From positions 1 to 26,085 of IMG/VR virus record IMGVR_UViG_3300049810_002189: 26,085 nucleotides of DNA. One strand, 5' to 3'. The translations under genes and the position numbers were made by a program. Under the pieces are notes generated by a model that saw only the letters and a program-made list of their open reading frames with translations, ran no database searches and had not been told where the DNA came from. This DNA comes from a virus. Shown here piece by piece: positions 20,473 through 26,085 of the stretch. How positions within the stretch are numbered: the first letter of the stretch is position 1; each line of letters starts with the position of its first letter.

Positions 20473-22760
20473 TAAATTTTACAACTCTCACAGTCTTCAT
20501 CATCGATTTCCCCCATTGGCAAATCTTCTAGTTTATCATCTTTGTTAATATCAATCTCACCTTGTCCGTCATATGTATTATTGTAGTATAACTGTTTACC
20601 ACCATACTTATAAAACATAAGAAGATCCTGGATCAGTACGCTCATTGGTACTTTTTCATCTTCGTAGTGCTCTGGATTGTATGATGTATTTACCGAAATT
20701 CCCTGATCTATGTACTTTTGAAGTACAGCCATTATTTTTAAATATCCTTGTGGCGACTTTTGATCCCACAGTAAGTCATACTTGTTTTTATAGTAAGGAA
20801 AGCCAGGTACTACTTGCTTTAATACACCGTGTTTACTTTGCTTGATACTAATGTATCCACGTGGTGGCTCAATTCCATTCGTGCTATTACTAATCTGTGC
20901 TGATGTTTCAGCAGGCATAAGTGCCATTAACGTGCTGTTTCTTATACCATGCTCCTTCAAATTCTTTCTAAGTTCTTTCCAATTTTGTCTTTCTTTATGT
21001 GGTACTAATTCGTCGACATCTTTTTTGTATGTTTGGTTAGGAGTAATGCCTGAACCGTATTTTGTTTCGTTTGTGCCTGAACATTTGCCTTTTTCCATTG
21101 CTAGTTTGTTACTGGCTTTGATTAAACTATAACTCCATGCCTCTGCCCACTCGTCAATTAGTTCCAAGTTTGGCTCTTGATATGTCATGCCATGCTTTGC
21201 CATCCAATATGCAAAGTTAATAATACCAATTCCCAGTGGTCTTCTCTTCATTGTGCTGAGTTCTGCCGCCAATACTGGGTATTGTTGATAGTCTAATAGT
21301 TCGTCTAAACCCCTAACTGCAAGTTTACATACTTTGTTCATTTCTTCAAAGTCTTTGATAACACCCCAATTTACTGCACTCAATGTACACAAACTGATCT
21401 CGCCCTCTTCATCATTGATATGTGTTAGTGGCTTAGTGGGTAAATTAATTTCACAGCATAAGTTACTTTGTCTAACTGGTGCTACATCTTCAATAAATGC
21501 ACCATGTGTGTTAGCATGGTCGACGTTCATTAAGTAAATTCTACCTGTGTCTTTGCGTTCTTGAACGAACGCAGAAAACAATTCAATAGCAGGAATAGAT
21601 TTTTTCCTAATGCTAGTTTTACGTTCAGCCGCTTCGTATAATTCTTTAAATTTGTCTTGATCAGCAAAGAAACTTTCGTATAATTCAGGTACATCTTTAG
21701 GCGAGAACAATGTAATGTTACCGCCACTTATGAGTCTTTCGTACATTAGTTTGTTAAACTGTACACCGTAGTCCATGTGTCTAACACGATTGTCCTCTGT
21801 ACCTTTGTTGTTCTTTAATACTAGCAAATCTTCTACTTCTAAATGCCAGATAGGATAGTATAATGTAGCGGCTCCGCCTCTTACACCACCTTGACTGCAA
21901 CTCTTAACTGCTGATTGGAATAGTTTATAGAAGGGGATAACTCCTGTGTGAGTTGCGTCTCCACTCCTAATAGGCGAGCCAATTGCTCTAATGCTACCTG
22001 CACCTATGCCAATGCCTGCTTTTTGACTTACATACTTAACTACAGCACTAGACGTTGCGTTAATGCTATCTAAACTGTCATCAGTTTCAATTAGTACACA
22101 ACTACTAAACTGTCTTTGTGGTGTACGCACACCTGCCATAACTGGCGTAGGCAAGGAAATTCTAAATGTGCTGATAGCATCGTAGTATGCTTTCACATAC
22201 GCCATTCTTTTCTTTTCAGGATATCTACCAAACAATGTAGCCGCAATCATCATGTATGCTACTTGCGGTGTTTCGTAAATTTGACCAGTTGCTCTGTTCT
22301 GTACTAGGTACTTGCCACGGAACTGTTCCATAGCCGCATAAGTCAAATCTTCATCGCGTTCATGTTTGATATAAGATTGTAATTGATTTATTTCGTCTTT
22401 GGTGTAGAGGTCTGTGAACTCTGAATCATAAAAGCCATCATCAATATTTTTTTGTACAATATCACAAAGACACGGTGGCTCAAATGTGCCATATACTTGC
22501 TTACGCAAATGATAGTTGATTAATCTACCTGCTACATACTGATAGTTTGGTGTCTCTTCTGATATAAGATCTGCTGTACTTTTAATTAATGTTTCTTGGA
22601 TATCAGTAGAGTTGATGCCATCATAGAATTGTATTTGGCTATTGATTTCGACTTGTGATGCACTAACGCCAGTAAGGTCTTCTACTGCATACATCACGAC
22701 CTTGTGTAATTTGTCGATATTTAGGTCTTCTCTAGTGCCGTCTCTCTTTGTAACTTTCAT
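20472..22760 (-). CDS. nrdA: Ribonucleotide reductase class Ia, alpha subunit
   Basis: A 762-residue protein. An ATP-cone allosteric domain lies at about 1-95. The active site shows C221 in FSSCVLIE, N433/C435/E437 in SNLCCEI and C458 in SLCTLSA, matching the three cysteines and the Asn/Glu pair of E. coli NrdA. The C-terminus ends CESCKI, the redox pair that is reduced by glutaredoxin or thioredoxin; a glutaredoxin gene is present at 3114-3335. The start overlaps the previous gene by 29 bases. Phage copies raise dNTP supply during infection. Confidence 0.97.
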   Translation of the reverse strand: MKVTKRDGTREDLNIDKLHKVVMYAVEDLTGVSASQVEINSQIQFYDGINSTDIQETLIKSTADLISEETPNYQYVAGRLINYHLRKQVYGTFEPPCLCDIVQKNIDDGFYDSEFTDLYTKDEINQLQSYIKHERDEDLTYAAMEQFRGKYLVQNRATGQIYETPQVAYMMIAATLFGRYPEKKRMAYVKAYYDAISTFRISLPTPVMAGVRTPQRQFSSCVLIETDDSLDSINATSSAVVKYVSQKAGIGIGAGSIRAIGSPIRSGDATHTGVIPFYKLFQSAVKSCSQGGVRGGAATLYYPIWHLEVEDLLVLKNNKGTEDNRVRHMDYGVQFNKLMYERLISGGNITLFSPKDVPELYESFFADQDKFKELYEAAERKTSIRKKSIPAIELFSAFVQERKDTGRIYLMNVDHANTHGAFIEDVAPVRQSNLCCEINLPTKPLTHINDEEGEISLCTLSAVNWGVIKDFEEMNKVCKLAVRGLDELLDYQQYPVLAAELSTMKRRPLGIGIINFAYWMAKHGMTYQEPNLELIDEWAEAWSYSLIKASNKLAMEKGKCSGTNETKYGSGITPNQTYKKDVDELVPHKERQNWKELRKNLKEHGIRNSTLMALMPAETSAQISNSTNGIEPPRGYISIKQSKHGVLKQVVPGFPYYKNKYDLLWDQKSPQGYLKIMAVLQKYIDQGISVNTSYNPEHYEDEKVPMSVLIQDLLMFYKYGGKQLYYNNTYDGQGEIDINKDDKLEDLPMGEIDDEDCESCKI

Positions 22761-23184
22761 GAATCTTTGTGAGTTTTTCCTGTCTAATAATTTCTCTAAC
22801 TGTTATGTAATTATCAAAATTTTCAATATTTACACTTGTATTCGGTAAAATGTTATAATAACATACTCCGTCAAAAAACACAAGTCCTTCATGATAAATT
22901 TCTTTATTTTCGGCTACAAGCCACCTTACGTTTTTTGTATCTATGTACTCTAATTGTGCTAATGTATGATACAATAATATTGCTTTACCACTCATACAAA
23001 ACATTTCTGCTTCAAGTACTTCCCATGGTGTAGGCCAAGTACCTGGCGTAAAATAGTCAAAAGTTCTAGGTTTTGTTTCTATTCTATTGATGTATTGTAA
23101 CACATTTTTCAACGATGGGCGACCATTTTTATATTCTCGCCATATTGACAATCGTTGTTGGGGATTAACTATTTTGTCAAGCAA
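22732..23184 (-). CDS. Unknown phage protein, probable TTG start
   Basis: A 150-residue protein starting at TTG (23184) directly after the TAA of the fibre gene; no ATG or GTG lies nearby, so the start is uncertain. It contains YFTPGTWPTPWEVLEAEMF and AILLYHTLAQLEY in the middle, followed by YITVREIIRQEKL near the C-terminus. I recall similar Trp-rich stretches (WPTPWE) in other marine phage hypothetical proteins but no function. It overlaps nrdA by 29 bases and so may be co-translated with nrdA. Confidence 0.65.
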   Translation of the reverse strand: MLDKIVNPQQRLSIWREYKNGRPSLKNVLQYINRIETKPRTFDYFTPGTWPTPWEVLEAEMFCMSGKAILLYHTLAQLEYIDTKNVRWLVAENKEIYHEGLVFFDGVCYYNILPNTSVNIENFDNYITVREIIRQEKLTKIHESYKERRH

Positions 23185-24945
23185 TTATCCCAGCCACTTT
23201 CTAACTAAATATTTTACTGTTGCTGGTTGGTAACTGCCGCCTTGCTGTAACCTGTTCTCTGCTGATAATCTAATATTGTTTCCGTTCATATCGACTATAA
23301 AATCAAATGTTCCTGTGTATCCATTACTTAAAACAGCACCAGTGTCATTGAGAGAAGCATCACCGCCGTCTATATCTAAATCACCTGTAATATGTAATGT
23401 ACCAGTCCTGCTGTAACCATTACCAGAACCTGTTGATGATTTTACTGAGTATTCTACTATAATGCTGTCAACATCAACTGCTCCAAATGTTACTACAGAA
23501 CTATTACCAGATGCGGCTCCTGTAATGTTTGTTGATATCGCTTCGAATAATGAATTAGCAGAACCTGTAAGTAATACTGCATAATCATCTTGTGTTAATA
23601 ATCGTTGATTTGTTTTGATATTTGTCAATCCAGTTACTGTTGCATTTGCACTAGCACCGAATAGTTTATTTGTAATTGTTGAAAAGTTTTCTGCTTCTTG
23701 ATTACCAGTAAAGGTAATTGATAGATTTTCGCTACTTCTCACAGGAGTATATGCACTGACTCTAGTGGCTCCTGAATTAAATTTATTGCCTACCTCTGCG
23801 GCAACAAACATATTAAATGCTGGATCATTTAATGAGTCATGTAGCCAATCTTCTAATTGGCCTTTTACGGAATTATTTGCTCTATTGTATGCACCTGCTG
23901 GTATTTTCAGTGTAGTTGCATCGCTACTTACTGCGTATGAAATAGAAAATTCTTCATCTGAAGAGATGTACCAGTATGTGCTACTCGATGTCGACACATT
24001 ACTTGCTGTTGCATAAGTATTTGATGCCGCTGTATTGACTTTATTAATTACATCTGCTATTGTTGTTACTGACGTTAAATCAATAGTAGTAACAGCACTT
24101 GTAGATGCATTAGTTATTTTTATGTCTGTTAAACTACTTAAACTAGCAGTAATTTCTGTTGATTCTGCATAAACTTCTACATGCTTGTTTTCTAAACCAA
24201 TAAATGCTGTGCCAACTTCGTAATCTGCTCTGATATATGCATTGTTGAGTTTCCTATAATCAGCAATATTTTTTGCATCATAAAATCCTAATGTAGCAGT
24301 TGTGCCTACGTTACTTTGATCATTTAATACACTAATAATATCAACATTACTGTAATAGTTTATGGTAATATCGTCTGTGCCTGTTGGATTTGTTCCAAAC
24401 GTAACAGTTGTATTTTGCGAATCATCCATTGGAGACGAAACAAAGAATTCGTTATTAAGTAAGTTTGCTGATGTTCTTGATGCATTTGTACTTAATGCAA
24501 TACCGTTTTTAGCACCTGTAAAATCTGTTGACGCAAATGCTTCGCCATCAAAAACATTTTTGATATTGGAGGTATTTCCAGCAGTGACACTTGTATTAAA
24601 TACAGGATGTCCGTGTGCTTGTCCACTTGCACCAGTAACTACAAAAGTTGTGTTATTAGTTGCTCCATTAAATGTGCCTACACCAAATCTTTTACTAGGC
24701 ATAATAAGCCTTACAAAATTATTATTTAAATATGAATTTGCATAGTTGTATCCGTTTGTAATATTATTAATAGATACTGCATTTGCATTTTGAGCCGTGA
24801 CTCCAATTTCGGGATCTAATCCTATGAAAACTTCTTTGCTATCTGATGCTAATGCAACTTCACCTGGTCGTAAAGGTTGAGGCAAATCTATACGATTGCC
24901 TCTTCGTTGTTGCATTCTTGATATGATTATTTCTTTGTCTGCCAT
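23185..24945 (-). CDS. Tail-fibre or baseplate-associated structural protein
   Basis: A 586-residue protein. The N-terminus (about 7-48: ISRMQQRRGNRIDLPQPLRP, then GEVALASDSKEVFIGLD) resembles the Mtd-type N-terminal domain that anchors fibres. The rest is low in Cys, rich in Thr, Ser, Asn and Ala, beta-structured, and carries repeated NTT/SST-type stretches, as expected for an elongated virion protein. The C-terminus ends KYLVRKWLG. It is likely involved in host contact or baseplate decoration. Its ATG is five bases from ATAAATA, consistent with late expression. Exact position in the virion is inference. Confidence 0.8.
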   Translation of the reverse strand: MADKEIIISRMQQRRGNRIDLPQPLRPGEVALASDSKEVFIGLDPEIGVTAQNANAVSINNITNGYNYANSYLNNNFVRLIMPSKRFGVGTFNGATNNTTFVVTGASGQAHGHPVFNTSVTAGNTSNIKNVFDGEAFASTDFTGAKNGIALSTNASRTSANLLNNEFFVSSPMDDSQNTTVTFGTNPTGTDDITINYYSNVDIISVLNDQSNVGTTATLGFYDAKNIADYRKLNNAYIRADYEVGTAFIGLENKHVEVYAESTEITASLSSLTDIKITNASTSAVTTIDLTSVTTIADVINKVNTAASNTYATASNVSTSSSTYWYISSDEEFSISYAVSSDATTLKIPAGAYNRANNSVKGQLEDWLHDSLNDPAFNMFVAAEVGNKFNSGATRVSAYTPVRSSENLSITFTGNQEAENFSTITNKLFGASANATVTGLTNIKTNQRLLTQDDYAVLLTGSANSLFEAISTNITGAASGNSSVVTFGAVDVDSIIVEYSVKSSTGSGNGYSRTGTLHITGDLDIDGGDASLNDTGAVLSNGYTGTFDFIVDMNGNNIRLSAENRLQQGGSYQPATVKYLVRKWLG

Positions 24946-24949
24946 ACAA

Positions 24950-26085
24950 CTATTTATCTTTTTTGTTTACTTTGTGGAGATGCCATCTTCTTTGTCTTCC
25001 ATATAATACGAATTCTGTGTGACTTATAATATCATCACCGTACTCACGGTAGTACTGATCATCAATAGTGTATGATTGTTTTTTGTAAATTAAGTCATCT
25101 TCGTTATTAAAAGTGTAGTCATATAAATTAGTCAACGTGTCCATACTGCCCTGTTCTTTATAATAATTGCCCCAGTATTTTACTCTGTGTTTAGATATAT
25201 GATTATAATCTTCAATAATTGTTTTGTCTACATTCCATTTTTTTGAAACGTACTCACTTATTTTATCTATAAAATATGGAACTTTTTTATTATAATGAAG
25301 TTGCATAGGGATAATATATGGTATTGCCCAACTGTAAATTTTTATTGCATCTTCTCCAACAGTTGTATCAAAAATTCCTGTATCGTGCCATTTATATAAA
25401 CTATCTTCTAATTGTTTTGACCATTCTTTAAAATCATCTTCTAGGTATTCTATAGCACCTTCATAAAATTCTCTATACGTCACACCATGTGATTTGTACA
25501 AGTATATAGAAATCAAATCGCTTATCCCAGAATTGTGTAGAGCAAGTACTTGGCTAGAATACTTGTAAGATTTTATTAAATCATCTTGCGACATTGTAGA
25601 ATTAGACTTTATTACCTGAATTTCTTCTGACAGTCCTAATTCAACATCTTCAAAATTAGTGACATCTACCAGCATGTCGTATGCAGAAAATGTTTTTAAA
25701 TCAAATTGTTGTCTCTGCATATTCATAGGTGCATTTTCTATTACTTGCAACGAAAAAATATCTAAAGATGAGTGAAAACCTTTCTCGTATAATATGCTCA
25801 TTGTATCTTTCCAAGAGTCGTATGTTTCGCCTGGTAATCCAATTATTAATTCTGTGCCCATTGGTAAATGTCTTTTATTAGCATAGGTCGTTAGCCTTGC
25901 TATTTCGTCTAATTTCATATTTTTTCTTTCAACATTTTCCAATGCTTGTTGTGTGAATGTCTGTAAACTGATTAGAAATTGAGCATTGACTCCGCCCTCG
26001 TTTAATAATTTTATTATTTCTAGTACGTCAGCATTACTGTTTTTAGCATAACTACATTGAAACTTTCTAATAACGCTGTGCTTCT
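24950..26085 (-). CDS. Radical SAM enzyme, C-terminal part (5' end outside window)
   Basis: The frame is open to the window edge, so the start is missing; the TTG at 25942 is not a real start. The visible 378 residues begin KHSVIRKFQCSYAKNSNA. They include FLISLQTFTQQALENVERKN and GTELIIGLPGETYDSWKDTM, the distal barrel strands of B12-binding/Elp3-type radical SAM proteins (SLQS, then ELI-x-GLPGET). The CX3CX2C and any B12 domain would be upstream. The remaining half is helical and Tyr-rich. The reaction is unknown; such enzymes methylate or rearrange carbons on sugars, lipids, peptides or tRNA. Its stop overlaps the late promoter of the fibre gene. Confidence 0.8.
   Translation of the reverse strand, partial: KHSVIRKFQCSYAKNSNADVLEIIKLLNEGGVNAQFLISLQTFTQQALENVERKNMKLDEIARLTTYANKRHLPMGTELIIGLPGETYDSWKDTMSILYEKGFHSSLDIFSLQVIENAPMNMQRQQFDLKTFSAYDMLVDVTNFEDVELGLSEEIQVIKSNSTMSQDDLIKSYKYSSQVLALHNSGISDLISIYLYKSHGVTYREFYEGAIEYLEDDFKEWSKQLEDSLYKWHDTGIFDTTVGEDAIKIYSWAIPYIIPMQLHYNKKVPYFIDKISEYVSKKWNVDKTIIEDYNHISKHRVKYWGNYYKEQGSMDTLTNLYDYTFNNEDDLIYKKQSYTIDDQYYREYGDDIISHTEFVLYGRQRRWHLHKVNKKDK
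24951..24957 (-). promoter_or_regulatory. T4-type late promoter box, predicted leaderless
   Basis: ATAAATA on the minus strand is followed by GTTGT and the ATG at 24945. It overlaps the TAG stop (24950-24952) of the upstream radical SAM gene. Confidence 0.75.

Noticed and set aside
24362-24745. Plus-strand frame opposite the fibre gene
   Set aside because: It is a mirror of the Thr/Ala/Ser-rich coding strand with no ribosome binding site or family features.
1-26085. CRISPR arrays, insertion sequences, integrase or attachment sites
   Set aside because: No spaced direct repeats, transposase or integrase motifs, or tRNA-flanking repeats were found on reading the sequence.

Overview
The window is a piece of a large, AT-rich, gene-dense genome that looks like a marine T4-like myovirus of the broad cyanophage/pelagiphage type. 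The evidence is class Ia ribonucleotide reductase genes nrdA-nrdB, a glutaredoxin, a PAAR spike protein, a tail-fibre-like protein, many T4-type late promoter boxes (ATAAATA), one phage tRNA, and structural proteins built from short modules typical of marine T4-like phages. The host cannot be read from the sequence. A bacterial 7Fe ferredoxin and the absence of photosynthesis genes hint at a heterotrophic, possibly proteobacterial, host rather than a cyanobacterium, but this is inference.

Layout: (1) 1-3117, plus strand: the end of a long modular virion-type protein, an unrecognised protein and an Asp/Asn-hydroxylase-like protein. (2) 3114-6424, minus strand: glutaredoxin, methyltransferase, a small modular protein, and a nucleotidyltransferase fused to a long acidic tail. 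(3) 6446-10416: a tightly overlapping seven-gene late operon, in transcription order gamma-glutamylcyclotransferase-like, peptide deformylase, methyltransferase, GH6 cellulase-like enzyme, two 2OG-Fe(II) oxygenase-like proteins and 7Fe ferredoxin. (4) 10458-12570: a ribosomal protein bL33 homologue and two glycosyltransferases. (5) 12612-13685: tRNA-Thr(UGU) and six very small genes, several with membrane segments. (6) 13842-15327: a radical SAM protein with a SPASM-like Cys cluster, and a GNAT acetyltransferase. (7) 15395-18450: an operon of PAAR spike, PP-loop ATPase and subtilisin-like protease, bounded by a late promoter and a clear hairpin terminator. (8) 18482-19356: two small conserved-looking proteins. 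(9) 19384-24945: nrdB, nrdA, an unknown gene and a fibre-like structural protein. (10) 24950 to the end: a second radical SAM protein cut by the window edge.

The most notable points are these. Eight genes have the late box exactly five bases before the start codon. By T4 late promoter geometry this puts +1 on the A of AUG and predicts leaderless late mRNAs. A GH6 glycoside hydrolase with all key acidic residues sits in a late phage operon. A phage-encoded bL33 homologue lies near peptide deformylase. A PAAR/PP-loop/subtilase operon suggests a proteolytic factor linked to the spike. A recurring motif ending in AGL-x-E matches the T4 prohead protease cleavage rule in unrelated proteins.

All gene functions are assigned from motifs read by eye; no database search was run.
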